Shown: one piece after another, positions 43,572 to 56,836 of the stretch
Numbering within the stretch: the stretch's first letter is position 1
Layout: every line of letters begins with the position of its first letter
Source of the DNA: Asterochloris sp. CNOR1
Lineage: Eukaryota; Chlorophyta; Trebouxiophyceae; Trebouxiales; Trebouxiaceae
DNA: 64,000 nt
Direction of reading: 5' to 3'
Assembly (NCBI GenBank): GCA_963969365.1
Contig: OZ017752.1
Coordinates: 3,100,001 to 3,164,000 of the forward strand
The notes under the pieces: generated by a model
Databases searched by the model: none
Told to the model about the DNA's origin: nothing
The model's input: the letters and a program-made list of their open reading frames with translations, nothing else
Position numbers and translations under genes: made by a program

Positions 43572-46500
43572 ATGGCGGGCGGCAACGCTGCTGAAACCAC
43601 TGCTGCCCGAAATGCAACACCGGAGACCGAGCGTGACAGGCGGCACCGCCCGCAGCAGCACACCACTCACGGGGCCTCCCATGAGCATCCCACGCCCCTC
43701 ACCCCACTGCTGGGCGGTGGCGGTCATCAGCAGCTCCACCCTGTGCAGCGCAGCGCTTCCCGGCCCGAGCTGAACAGGGCTTCTTCAAGACCTGAGCTGC
43801 GCAGAGCGTCCTCAAGACCAGACTTGCAAAGGGCTCTCTCGAGGCATGGGATGCCCAGAGCGAGCAGCCAGCAGGATGTAGGCAACCCACAGGATAAGCA
43901 GGGGTTCCTGCAGAGGGCCACCTCGGGCTGGTGAGGCGTTACTGCCTGGCCAAACTTGTTGTGCTGTGAGGAGTGACTGCCTGGCCAACTTCTACATGCT
44001 GTGAGACATGGTTGCCTTTCCAGCAGTTCTGCTGTACAAGCGCCAGACTGCAACTGGCGCTGACCAGTTGCCAGCAGGAAGCTGCCGTGGTGCCCCTCAC
44101 CAGGGGCACAGGAGCCTCATGAAGTGCGTCAGGGCAATGCGCAGCTTGCAGGGGTTTCTGGCAGTGGGCCTGAGGCCAGGTACTCAGTGTCACCCGCCGT
44201 TCAGGTCGCCTCCTTGCTGAAGCCTGCAGCTGCCCAGCCACAGCAGGGGTTGCTGCAGGAACATGCCCAGCCTGCCTGGGCGAGCGGGCTGCGCTGTGAG
44301 GGCTCATGCCTGCCCCTGCAGGCAGAGTAACGAGGGGTCCACACACAGGGGCAACCACTACAATGAGAGCGTGAGGCAGTCCCAGGAGGATGCCCACATC
44401 GCAAAGGTCCTGTCGGCCAGCGCCCAGATGGCTGTGCCCTCCAACACGGTGAGCTGTGGCTGCATGGGCTGCATGGCGGGGTGCTGGGTGGAGGCTATGG
44501 GCAGGCAGCTGCGTCAGTGACTGAGCTGACTGAGAGGCTGTGAAAGCCAGATGGTTGTGCACTCTCCGCATGCAGGCAGGCAGCCGTGCAAAGGGCATCT
44601 CTGGGCAGGAGTGATTTAAGGTTTTCATTGTCTGCCCTGCACAGAGCTGTGCATGCGCAAGAGCCTCAGATCTAAGGCAGCCGCCCTGTCGGGCATGTGT
44701 CTCGGGTTCACAGTCGCTGGTGTACATTGCCCACAATGCTAGTGCTTGCAGCACATCATGGGCCCCCTCTCCAGCGTGGCACCACACCACTCTGCAGATC
44801 ATGACCGCACGAAGGAGGCGTAAAGTGGAAGGGGGCACACTGCCACCTTTCATCATTCACCCCTTCAGCATGGAGTACAGGATATGGCTGTACCTCACCT
44901 GTGTGGCAGCTGCCTGGACAGGTGAGGGTCTTGGGTCAGACTGATGTGCAGCTCTGCCTGACCTATGTGACAGCGGCCTGCTCGTTGTCTTTTGGGCCAG
45001 CGGCGGATGCACTTGAGCAGCCCCAGAAGAGGGCGCATCTGGCTTGTTTGGCAGCTGCATGATCTGGGGGCCCAGTTGCCTTTGCTCAGTAGAGGTGCCC
45101 AGCAGAGGGACCTTTGTGGTATTCCCCTGCATCTGGGCCAGCCACAGTTGCAATTCATTAGGAGGTATGGGGCTGCACAGCCCAGGTGGCGACTGCCTTG
45201 GCAGGTCAAGCTAAGTGCCAGCAGCCAAGGGGAACATTGCTCATGTGCTGCTTTTGGCTAATGCTGTGGGTTTCCTGGCCAGCGGTGGCTGCTCAGCTCA
45301 GGTGGGCTGGCTGGCACATCAGCCTGTGCTGGATTGCATCTGGCTTCTCACAATGCACAATTCCTTGTTTGCCCTGTGTAAAAGCGATCAGATCTGGTCT
45401 GCAGCCGTTCCCTGTGTGAAGCAGCAAGCTACAGCACACCATTGCTGTAGACATCTTGCTACAACAAGCAGGCATGCCCTTGGCTGGTGTAGTCAGACAA
45501 AGAGGGAATTACTTAAGTCTGTAGGTGCCAGCAAGTTGTCTGGCTGCTGGCCAGCACTGCGCCCTGACAGCCCGACATGCTCTGATGTCACACTTGACAG
45601 CTCCTGATTGCATGCAGGTGTCTATGTCCCTTTTGCGATATCCTTCCTGCAAGTCCCCGGCCCATAGTAAGCGATGAACGCCCTGCTTGCCCTAGGCGTG
45701 TGTCAAGTAGCTAGACACCCTCTGAGTGTTGATGAAACGTGCAAGGCACCCTATGACTGCCGCTGGGTCCTGCTCACACTGTACTGCAATGCCTGACTGC
45801 TGCTGTTTACTGTCTGCAATGCACTGTATCTGCCAGATGCGTTTGCCAGCCCATGTATACACTGCCTAAGTGCTGTTGGGTATTTCAGATCACTGCACTG
45901 CAGTCTCTCACTGCTGCGGGGTACAAGAGTGCTGCACCCCCTACATGCCTTTGCCGGCCCACAAGTGTGCTGCACCCGTTGATTGCCTCTGCCTGTGCCT
46001 GCAGCCCTTACAGCGACTTCAACGCCCTGTGGCACTTTGTCTCCATGGTCATTTTTGGTGTGGACATGGTCATCAGCTTCCGTGTGGCCTACATAGAAAA
46101 CGACATCCTGGTCACTGAGGTGTTAGACATTGCCAAGCGTTACCTCAAGTAAGTGTCTGATGGCTGCTGCTTGCCTTGCCGCATTATGGGGTTGCCTCAA
46201 ATCAGTGTGTGTGGCTACCGTGCTGCGCGGTGCAGTCCCTTCCATAGCTGTCATGTATCGTCTCTCTGCTGCATTCTGAGGCTGCAGCTGCTGACAGTGC
46301 CAAGCGCTGTGTTAGTGACATGTCATGGTGTCTGCTGGCTGGCAACTGGCTGTGCTTTGCCTGCCTTGCTGCCTTGCTGGCTTGGCTGGCTCGGCAGCAC
46401 CACACAGAATAAGGTGGGAGGTCTGGTCTGCCATGCTGTCCTGACCACACTCTCTGTGTGCAGAAATGGAGCTTCATTCTGTGCCCCTGCCTTGTACATG

Positions 46501-49500
46501 AGCACAGTGTAGTTCTGCTGCCATGTGGACTGAGCAGGTGCATGTCAATGGAATCCTGCCAGCCTGCCTGCAGGACAGCCTCTTGTGACAATCTATGCAC
46601 TGGGGCACAACTGCTGACTCCTGAAGATGCTTGTTGCTGACGCAGGCTCTTGCAGCGGGGGTGCTCTGTTGAAGTTTAGTGCTGCTTGCCATGCAGGCTC
46701 CGTTTCATAGTGGACTTCATGGCGTGGTTCCCATTTGACTGGATTCTGGTCGCAAGTGAGCAAGGGTCCTGGTGGCACCAGTGCTGCTGACTCATGCACT
46801 GGAACTGCAGATACCTACATTTTGTGGGATGCACTGTTGGTAACCGGACTGCACTCTTCGCTCGTAGCCGTTCCGACCTACCTCTCACGGCCATGCACTC
46901 ACCTGCAACACTGCTGCATGGCCAACTGCCACTGTTCACGGCAGTCACTCAGCTGGCAGTGCCTACACCAGCAGAGCGTTGCCCACTGTGCACACCCAAA
47001 AAGAAGCAATGCCATAAGTTTTTCTTTCTTCCTTGTGCAGCTCAAGGGCAGCACATGACCCACAAGCAGGAGCGCTGGCTCAGCCTGCTGCAGCTCCTGC
47101 GCTTGGTGAGCACAGCAGCAGCCCTGCAAGAGATGTGTCCCATACTTTGGCCCTGCAGAATGTGCAGGGCTGGCAACACATTGTGTTCACCGCTGCTGAA
47201 GCCAGCAGGCCGCTGCCTTTGTGCTCCGCCTCAGGAAAGACCTGCTGGCCATTTGGATTGGCATCAGGCACCTGGGGAGATTGATCGTGTGTGCATTGCC
47301 ATCATTCAGGCTCAGGCACTGCCACCTGCAGCAGTTGCTCAGCATGGTACCTGCACATGCAAGCCTGCCCTCAGCAGCTGCATCGGTGCCATCTGACAGC
47401 ATGCAGTCCCAGTCATGAGGTGCCGATCAAGCCTCTGCCTTGAGTCTCCAGGCTGTGCGCTGTGGCATGAGCTGCCAGCAGCCATGGGTGTGACTTACCA
47501 TGCCTCAGCGCTGAGCTGTGCAGCCACTGTTCTGGCCATCCCTGAAGCAAGGCTGTGCACTCAACCTCACGGCTATGCTCTGTGGCATGCAGCTCAGGCT
47601 GTACCGCGTGCTCGTCTTCTTCCAGTTCCTAGAGCTCAAAGTCAGCATCAGCCTGCTCTGGGTCACCCTGGCTCGCAATTTATCGGTGAGTCCTTGAACT
47701 GTGGTGCACCACAAAGGCTGTCAGGTTACCCACAGCAACAGTGAGAGAGGTTGAAACCTGCTCAGCACGGGTTCGTACCCCTGGCAGTGGCAGCTCCATG
47801 GTCATCACACTGCCTGGTGCTTTGGAAGTGGCGCCGGCAGCAGTGAGCCTGTACAGAACTGATTGGGCCAGCCACCAAACTGCTGGATGCCTGCAGGTGA
47901 TGTTTTACTGCAACCACTGGTCTGCCTGCATCTTCTACTTCATTGCAAGGCAGCAGGGGTTCACCGACAGCACGTGGGTGGGCGCCAATGCCAACCTCGT
48001 TCTGGCCACTGACGTCAAGATCCTGAGATGTGAGTCCTGCAGTCCCATGGCTGGGCATGACAGATGATGCACTCCATGCAGCCAGACATGGTGTGCTGTG
48101 TGTGCAGAATGCTGCACAACCCCTGCTTTGCCCAAATCTCACTTTCACCGCAGACAAGGCCATGCATGGGCAATCAGCCTCCCGCATCCTACACCTGCTG
48201 TTCACTTCAGAGCTCCTGCATGGGCCGCCTGACCTGTCAGATAAGCTCAGCCAGCATGCTCAGCTGGCACACACCGCCACGCAGCATCTCTCTCAATGCC
48301 CGGCAGTGCCAATCCCCTGACTTTGACCCCTGTTGCTGCAGATTTCTGGTCCCTGTACTGGTCTGCTGTCACCTTTGCCACTGTGGGCTATGGCGACCTG
48401 CACGCTTTCAATGTGGCCGAGGCGATCTTCTGCACACTCTCCATCTTCACCAACATCGTCATCAATGCCTGGATCACAGGCGAGGCAGCTCTGCCCAGTT
48501 GGCGCCTGCCCAATAGAGCTTTCATGACTATTCCCTTTACCTATGTTGAGTGCACAAACAGATGGCACATCCTGTACTGTGGTGAGCCTTGGTAGCATTC
48601 TGCGCATTTACAGTCTGCACAACTTTTTGTGCGAGCCTCAGCCCTGGGCATGTGTGAAAGCAGGCGCCATTGTATGACTTGGGTAGCTGAGCCCCAGCTC
48701 CAGTAATGCGCAGGGCAAGCTCTGGCCTAGCTGCCCAAGGCATGCAAGGGTGCTGCTTTCACAGATGCGCAGGATTAGAGCTGGCGAGTACTCTGTGCAC
48801 TTTGTATGTGCGGAATGCTACCAAGTGCCTGCCACACACATGAGCACGCCTCCATTGTGCGTCCACACCATAAAAGCGTGCACGTGTGCCCAGTCTTGGC
48901 CGGCCCTATGCAGCAGACACGTGCAGGGGCACTTCAGTGACTGAAACCTATGGGCTACTTTATGTAATTGGGTTGCACCCACGTGCAGGTAGCCTGACCT
49001 TGCTGGTCATCCGGCATGATGAGCGCACTGGCAGGTACCGGTCCCAGAGTGGTGTTCTGGAGAAATACAGCAACATGAACAAGATACCTGAGGTCAGTCA
49101 CCTAGCTGGAAAGCCATCTGCAACAATGTTGGGCTCCGTGGGAAACACGTGTCTGCGCCAAAATTAGTTTCCTTTGCAAGGGATGAAGCTGGTCACAGGC
49201 AACTCTGTGTCAAGCTGTTTGAAGGGGCGGCGCTGCAACACTCCATCATATCAAGCGCAGCCTATCTGCAGGACCTGCATGCAGCCAGAAGCCCATGTGC
49301 TCCTGCCATCCATCTAGTAGGGATGCTGTGGAGCCACAGCTGTGGGAGGTCTGCAGCAACTTGAACCTGCCTGCTGACTGTCATGCAAATCACCCTGAAA
49401 CCCTTGCTGCATGCAGGACCTGCATGCAGCCAAAGGACCATGTGCTCCTGCCAATCAACGATCAGGGGCGCTGTACAGCCGAAGCTGTGGGAGGGTTGCC

Positions 49501-52500
49501 AACAATCATGGCCTGCCTGCAGGACCTGCACGCAGCCATGGAGGCCCACCTGCGCTTGCACTTCAACAACGCAGAGTCCAGTGATGAGAATGTGCTCAAC
49601 ATCTACCCCACGCCCCTGCGCAAACGCATCCTGCGCTTCCTCTACCTCAAGAAGCTGGAGGAGTGCTACCTCTTCAAGGGGTGCAAGCCCAAGCTGCTGG
49701 ACGCCCTGCTGGGGTCTGCCACAGTGCACCTTTTCATGCCCAGGGTACAGCTTGTAATGACCCATCCAGATTTGGAGTCCAGTGCTGCTGGAGGTCTTGC
49801 TGGAATCTGCCACTGCCCTGCGTTATGTCCAAGGTCAGGCAATCACTTCATGCTTGGGCAAGAGATGCTTGGGGGGCAGTGACTTCTGTTGCAGGGGTGC
49901 AAGCCTACGCTGCTGAATGCCCTACTGGGCTGTGCCATAGAGCATCATCTGCCAGCGGAACTACCTGCTGGACTGGCAGACGGACAAGCTGGTCATGCCA
50001 GGAGGCTCATGCTGAACATCTGATGGGATTGATGCCATGCCCACCACGCCCAAGATGACGTCTTTGGTCAGCAAGTCATTCCTGTGCAGGCTGGCAAGCA
50101 TTGTCATGCTTGTGGGGAAATTGCTGGCTGTCAGGTCTTGGCTGCACAGGGTGCAAAGCATGCTGCAAGAGTTTTTCTACGTGCTGCCCTTGAGCTGTAC
50201 TGCTCCAGGGTGACCATGTGCAATGTTTGAAGACGACATTTCCTCTGGGGCTGACAGGACTTGGGGCATGCAGGCCGCATCATTGCAAACAGCACACGGC
50301 AGTGCTCAGCCTGCCATGGGTATACTTGAGCACCAGTGTCAGCCCCGCTCCCGCAGGTGGAGAGCTGAGCTTTGGTACCCCAATCATATGAGCTGTGAAT
50401 GCTTGCTTCATCTGCCATGCATCTACTTGACACAAGTCTTCCCTTGGCCCTGCAGGTGGAGATCCTCAGCATCGGCGACCACGTGAACGAGTTGTACATT
50501 GTGGTGGGCGGCATGCTGGAGACGATGAAGGTTGACAACAATGAGAGCCTGGATGAAATTGCGCTCAACATGGACAGCGGGAGCTCCATGCGGGGTGACA
50601 CCGGTGGCCCCAACAACCACGGGGCCAGGTGTGCAGTGCTCTGGAAGCCTGGTGTGCCTAGTGGGCAGCAAAGGTGGGGGCATCGACCTTTGCGGCACAG
50701 GACTGCCTTACTGTTGAGGGCAGGACCTCCCTCCAAGTGGACCTTGTGGCTGAGCACTGCTCACCTGGCGCTGGAGTGAAGAGGGAGGACATGGCAATTG
50801 GCAGGTGGCTCTCAGCCACAGATCCCCTTGCAGAGTTGCCTGCCGTCAACTGTAAGGCGGTCCTGTGCCTTGGGCAACTCAGTGCTCAGCCCCATTGCAA
50901 ATGGTGGTCGCAGCCAGCCGGGCATCTGGTTGTTTTGGATGTGCCTGCTGGGGTGCCCAATACCTCATCCCTTGAATGGTGACCAGCAGATGGGCACAGC
51001 ACACCATGGAGTCTGTCAGGAGGCACTCACGCTCTAGCATGGTTATTTTGCTGCTATTGTGTGATGCAGTAGCTTCCCAAGTTTGAGGACTCCAGTGCTG
51101 GTCTGCCTTTCAGGTCGTGGAGGCATTGCCAAGCGCAGAGTTGCAGGCCTGCCAGCATCGATGCATATCTTAGCCTGGCGTGTTGCAGTGTGACCTCATC
51201 CATGATATCTTGAACAACCGGGAGGTAGGCTGTCACTGCTGCAGCCAGCCCATCGATGGCACTCCAGAGACACCCAAGGCAGTCACTATCTCCATCCAAT
51301 GGGCCTTTCTGCTCATGCATCCCGGCTGGCTGCACTGCAGGACCCTGCTGTTTGATGGGCAGTGCTTTGGTGAGGTGGCCTTCTTCACCGAGATCCCCCA
51401 GCTGGAGTTTGTGCGCACCGTCAGGTGTGCTGCACGTCAGCATTGCTACTTGTGTCGACTCCCCGCCAAGGCCAGCCTGATCCTTGCCAGCACTGTTGCG
51501 CTTCATGCAGACTGCCTGGTCCAATGGTGGCCAGGTGGAACACAATATTGCTATGGGCCTTTTGCAGCAGACAATCCCAAGCTAGGGACCTGTATCGCGG
51601 CTGCTTGCACAGAAGATGCAGCTGAGAGAAGCAAGTGCTGCATCTGAGACATGCCCGTACAACCTTGAGCTTTGCATCCTAAAGTAAAGCACGCAGCATG
51701 ACCTGCATCATGGATGGTGCCCATGCTCATTTCTGCTGCCTGTTCTGCCACCAAGTGGCTGCTGGTGCGTCCTGTTGCAGCGTGTGCCGCGTCATGGCTG
51801 TGCCCCGAGCTGCGTACGACAGCATCAAGGCAGCCTTCCCAATTGGTACACGGCAGATGCTGAAGAACCTTGAAGACAGGGCTGCTGAGGTGAGGCATGT
51901 ACACTCAAGATGGGCTTGCATGACATTGCTGCAGATCTGGTCAAGGTGTTGATAGCAGGCCGCAGCATCAGGGGCTGCGGCACAGGTGCTGGCAAGGTGG
52001 GGTTCTGACATTGAGACGGCTGCTAGACCAGGGTGCTCGTGCTGGAGGGTCTCACCTCGTCAGGTGGAGGTTCTGTGCTCTCCAGCCCTGTTTGAGCATG
52101 TTGATCAGGTAGACAGGGCAGGTAAGGTTCCAGCTCTCTTGTGTCAGCGGTGCTCTTGCAGGGGAGAATAGCATGCTACCCAAGAATGCATTTCTGAAGG
52201 TTTTTTTTTTCTGCTTGCCCCAGTCCGTGCAGTGCTGCGCTGTCTGTTGTGGGCCACCAGCGGCCTGCATGCAGCGCCTCTCGCCACCCTGCCACGCTGC
52301 TGTCCTGCTGCCAGACGCCTCGCATGGTGCTGTGCTGTGTTGCCAGACGCCAAGCAAGCTGCTGAAACGTTACACACACCTGTTCCGCCTGCCTGCACCA
52401 GGCCGTGGCGGAGGAGTTTGCTGGCCAGCTTGGGGAGCGGGCAGGGCAGGTGCCTCACAGCCAGATGCCGGACAACCTGCAGCTGGCCTGGGCCACCGAG

Positions 52501-55500
52501 GAGGCAGTGGACCACGGTGGGACATTGGCAACAGCTCTGTTTGTCTGAGAGTAAAAGTGCTTGACGGCTGGCCCTCGGGCCGCCTTTACACGTTCATGTA
52601 GTGGCTTGACCAAGGGACAATTTGCAGCTTGTCTGGGCTGGCAAGGAGGTAATTGATCATGGTGAGGGGCTGGCAAAGACTTTGCTGAGAGAAATCATTT
52701 GCGACAAGGGGTTCTGGACCTTGCTTCTTGGGTTCCAGTTGCCCAATTTTGTGCCTGCTGCGCTGCAAGCGGCAGTGCACACACCCTGACTGCTCTCAGG
52801 TATGGCTGTGCCTGCCTGCTGCCAGCGCAGTCCTACTGGCCTGACCTGCGTCCTTCATGTGTTGCAGCCCCTGAGCCAAACCTGGTCAAAGTCAACATTC
52901 CGGACCCTGGGCAGGATTCAGATCAGGCAATGCTACAGCCTCTGCTGGACAGAGACCAGCAGAAAGAAGCACTGGCAGAAGGCAAGACCTGTTTGCCTCT
53001 GACTGCATGGTCTGCTTGTGGCACCCCAGCCTCCCACTGCATGTTGGCAGCAAGCAGGAGCAGGTGTGAAGGCCAGCCAGCTTGCACCCAGTCTTGCAGT
53101 TGCTTGCACCTGCCCCTGCTCTTTAGGGCGCAAGAGATCAGCCTGTCATGGGTAACCACTGCTCTTGAGACTTGACCCTGGGGACTGTAGACAATGAAGG
53201 CAGACCCAGGATCCTTACCTGCATAGTCCTGCGGTAGCAGGAGATTTGCTTGTGGCAGCCGCTGCTAGACTCTATGCCAGATGCAGGGGCGACATTGGCA
53301 GCACTCACCCCACCTGCTTGATCAGCCTGCCTCCCTGGCTCAACAACCATTTTCTGCTTCTTGTCAAGGGGAGGGAGACAGGGAGGGGGAAGTGCACACA
53401 GCATGCAGCACGGCTGCTGACTGCCCTGCACCCACCCCTCCAGCCGCCACCTGCCTGCTTGCCTGGCTCAACAATCCTCTTCTGGGGTCACCTTGCCCAG
53501 TTCAACCTGCCCAGCTGAGCCTGCCAGCTCATGGCACAGCCTAGATGCTGACCTCACAGCATGCGTTCCACCAGCCGCCACCCGCCTGCAGGTGAGGGCC
53601 CATCAGCTGCCGGCGCCAGCAAGCCCCCCCGGAGTCGCTCCCGGCAAGCTCCCCCGTCGCCCTTTGGCGGCGCCCAGGATGGCGACGCTCAGCAGGATGG
53701 CTCCCAGGGCTCCAGCGGGCAGGGCAGCCGCCACGACTCCGGGCCGCCGGGCCTTGAGCCACGGGATGGGCGGCCCCTGGCGTCCTGGGACCCCTACAAT
53801 GTGCCCCGCAGCAGCCGCGTGATGCGTATGAGCCGCTCCCAGCAGCAGGTGGGGATTATGCCCGTACCAGAATATGGGTGTGCAAGCACAGGCCCTTGAG
53901 GGTCTGCAAAAGTGATCAGGCACTGCATGTCATGTCAAGGCCCTCAAAGTGTGCCCGGCATCAGTTGCATGATGCGCATGATCCGCTCCTAGCAGCAGGT
54001 TGAGGGCAGTGAAGTGTTCTCATGGCAACACAGGCTTGATGGGTGCCTGCATCTACCATGCTGACGTGCCTGTCTCCCTTGCCCTCCTGCAGGTGCTTGT
54101 GCACAAGCCAGCCTTTCCTGTGCTGTGCAACACATGACAGCTTGCAAGTCCTGCTGGGACGCTTTGGTCGAGTCCCCCAAAGCTGACACACACAGTGCCC
54201 ATTGCCTTGCAGGTGCTTGGCAGCCAGAACAAGCCTCCCCTGTGCTGTGGAATGTGCATGAGCCTGCAGGTCCAGGGCAAGATTCAATCACTGGGGCAGG
54301 CACTGAGACACACACTTTGCCTTGCAGGTGCTGGGCAGCCTGCTGCGGGTGCGCACTCTGGTGCACCAGCACACCGCAAAACACGACGAGGACAGGATGA
54401 CCCACTTCTTGTATGCAGCAGCCAGGGGGGACACTGAATTGATACAGCAGGTGGGCAGTGGGCTGTCTCTGAGAGGGCTGTATGGGCGCATCCCACCTTC
54501 ACTAGGACATAGGCCTGCTTGGGCAGGGACTGAGCTGGTACCAGGTCAAACAAGGTTTGCACGCAGCAGCCAAGGATGACGCCGTGTTGGTACAGCAAGT
54601 GGTGACGGACTGTCTCAGAGAGGACTGTTTGGGCGCAGCCAACTTCTGTTGACATCGAGCTCCAATGCAATCCAGTACAGTGCAAGGCTCTGCATCTCTT
54701 ATAAAGATGCTTGTTCAGAAGCAGCTGACTGCTGCTGCAAGATTTTGTCCTTGCCCCTTTGCACCAGGACTTGGCTAGCACATAGGACACTTGGATCACT
54801 GACCATGCAGAGGCTGGATGCTGCAGTGCCTGGCTGGGAGCCTGAGGGTGAGAATTCTGGCTGCTGCAGTGCTGCAGACATCTGCAGCGCCGTTCACGGC
54901 GTGAAGCCCCTCGGGCGATACGACCACACCTGCTTTGCAAGGCATGGGGCCTGCATAGCAATGTAGGAAGAGGACCAGGCATAGCCGCTGCCAGCAGGCA
55001 ATAAAATGTTGGACCACGGCACGCATTGGCATGAGAGTGTACAATGCAAGCTGTGCCATCAGCTGATGCAATCAACCCTCCTGCTTGCAGATGCTGCAGC
55101 AGGGGTTCGCGGCCAATGCGAGTGACTACGATGGCAGGCAAGCCCAGCTGCTCTCTGAGAAGCTGCAGCCCTTGCACCTACCCAACCAGCGGCATTGCCT
55201 GCCCAACTGTAGAGCTGATGAGCTGGAGCCTCCAGCAAGACTGCTGTGTGGTGTCATTCCGTCAAAGCTGCTGTTGCATGCTGCCTGGCAGGTTCCAGTG
55301 CCTGGCGTCAGCATGAACTGCATGGCATGGTCACCTCATTGGCAGCTTCCTCATGCCCACCGGCACTGCTTGTAGCCTGCCCTGTGCTGCAGCAAAGAGT
55401 CGCATGAGCTCTGTGCGAGTGTGCATATCTGCCCCGCCTTCAGGCATGACCATATCCATTTCGACAGATTCGGAATGTCACATATGACTCCATGCCCTGC

Positions 55501-56836
55501 TGTAGGACCGCACTGCACCTTGCGGCCTGCAAGGGTCACCTGGACGTCATCAACCTGCTGGCGGCGGCTGGAGCCAGCCTGTCCCAGCAGGACATGCAGG
55601 GGCACACTCCTCTGTCCGAGGCCTGCGCCTGCGGGCACGATGCTGCCATCGACCTCCTGCTGTCCCGGGGCGCCGAGTGAGTGGCCAGAGCGATGCCAGC
55701 ACTCTCATGCTAATGTAGCCCTTGTGGTGCCAGGCTCTACAAGGGGTTGAGGTCTGCCGCTGCTGCCTTGCGTTATGATGCTGTGCTTTGTTGCCTGCTG
55801 CGGGCTGTAAACAAGCACTGCTGCCCTTGGCAGCCTTACTTGCAGTATGGTTTCAGTGGGTCCAGTCCAAAAGGCCCTGTTGGCTCTGCCTGAAATTTGT
55901 CACCATTCCGGACGTTCTCCAGATATCATTGCAAGAAGCTGTTCCATCAGCTTCCTGGCTTGCCTGCAGGCTGGGCAAGACGGCTGCTGAGCAGCTGTGC
56001 GAGTGCATCTTTGAGGTACGCCCTGCAGAAGTCTTTTTCGTGCAGTCCACATTCCCATTCCTTTTTTTGAGGGGCCTCCATGCGCCACGCTTTTCACAAG
56101 CATCAGCCACTTTCTTGCTGCTTGACAAGGCCCTGCTGGTCAATTGATCCCATTAGCTTTATGTCCAGCCCAGTCTGTGGCCTCCACCAGCCAACTGCAT
56201 GTCACCAATGAATGCGATAGAGCCCATGCTGCCTGCTTGCTCACAGGGTGACCTGAAGCGCATGGGGCGGCTGATGAAGGCGGGGGCTGACGTCAATGTG
56301 GGCGACTATGACAAACGCCGTCCGCTGCACATCGCTGCAGCCGAGATCAATCTACCTGCGGTGAGAGCTGTGGACGCCAATATTGTGCTATTTTCTTGAG
56401 AGCTGAGGAAGCTGCAGTTGTGCGACTTCCTTTGACAGTGCACAGCTGCTGCTGCATACAGACCACCTGGCCTGATGACTAGACCGCAGCGGTGCTGTTA
56501 GGTTCTATTCAGGTCAATTGCAGCTGCCTCACCTAGGGCTTGGGCAGAGGCTGCCCAAGCTACAAAGGTTGCTTTGGCAACAGGGTGCTCAGCATCCGGC
56601 ATCTGCAGTATGTGGTAAGGGTGCACTCCTCACCCATCAGGGCCTACTGATACAGCATCAGATGAACTCCACTGATTTGGGAATGCCTCCCCTGTGTACA
56701 GACCAAGATGCTGGTGGAGCAGGGCAAGGCAGATCTGAATGTGAGGGACCGCTGGGGCCAGACCCCCCTAGAGGAGGCAATAAAGAGCAACGCCAACAAG
56801 CTTGTGGAATACCTGCGCTCAAAAACCTCGTCATAG
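43572..56836 (+). CDS. Plant Shaker-type K+ channel (AKT/SKOR-like) with CNB and ankyrin domains, 996 aa
   Basis: Twenty-three exons, all in phase: 43572-43930, 44322-44448, 44798-44921, 45618-45666, 46005-46148, 46697-46755, 47041-47105, 47593-47685, 47897-48029, 48342-48479, 48989-49092, 49523-49744, 50456-50628, 51341-51424, 51781-51889, 52402-52516, 53592-53848, 54328-54450, 55091-55137, 55506-55676, 55970-56015, 56247-56360, 56702-56836. A cytosolic Ser/Arg-rich N terminus has repeats like SRPELNRASSRPEL. S1 follows FIIHPFSMEYRIW; then S2-S3 (LWHFVSMVIFGVDMVISF), S4 (LLQLLRLLRLYRVLVFF), S5, and pore FATVGYGDLHAFNVAEAIF with the K+ signature. A C-linker, a plant-style CNB fold (CFGEVAFFTEIPQLEFVRTV) and C-terminal ankyrin repeats (DYDGRTALHLAACKGHLDV, GHTPLSEACACGH) follow. 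No KHA tail. It should be a voltage-gated plasma-membrane or endomembrane K+ channel; rectification cannot be told. Two introns have GC donors (48480, 55138). Confidence 0.96.
49262..49950 (+). repeat. Copies of both edges of K+ channel exon 12
   Basis: CTGCAGGACCTGCA(T/C)GCAGCC, the acceptor and start of exon 12 (49523), also occurs at about 49266 and 49414, each followed by related text. After the exon, its 3' part (GGGTGCAAGCCCAAGCTGCT) recurs as GGGTGCAAGCCTACGCTGCT at about 49893, and a weaker copy lies near 49770-49820. Confidence 0.9.
54089..54625 (+). repeat. Copies of both edges of K+ channel exon 18
   Basis: The acceptor and start of exon 18 (GCAGGTGCTGGGCAGCC) has two upstream copies, at about 54089 and 54209, spaced about 120 bases apart. 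The exon's end and donor (GCAGCAGCC...ATACAGCAGGTGG) recurs downstream at about 54560-54625 as GCAGCAGCCAAGGATGACGC ... GTACAGCAAGTGG. Confidence 0.88.
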
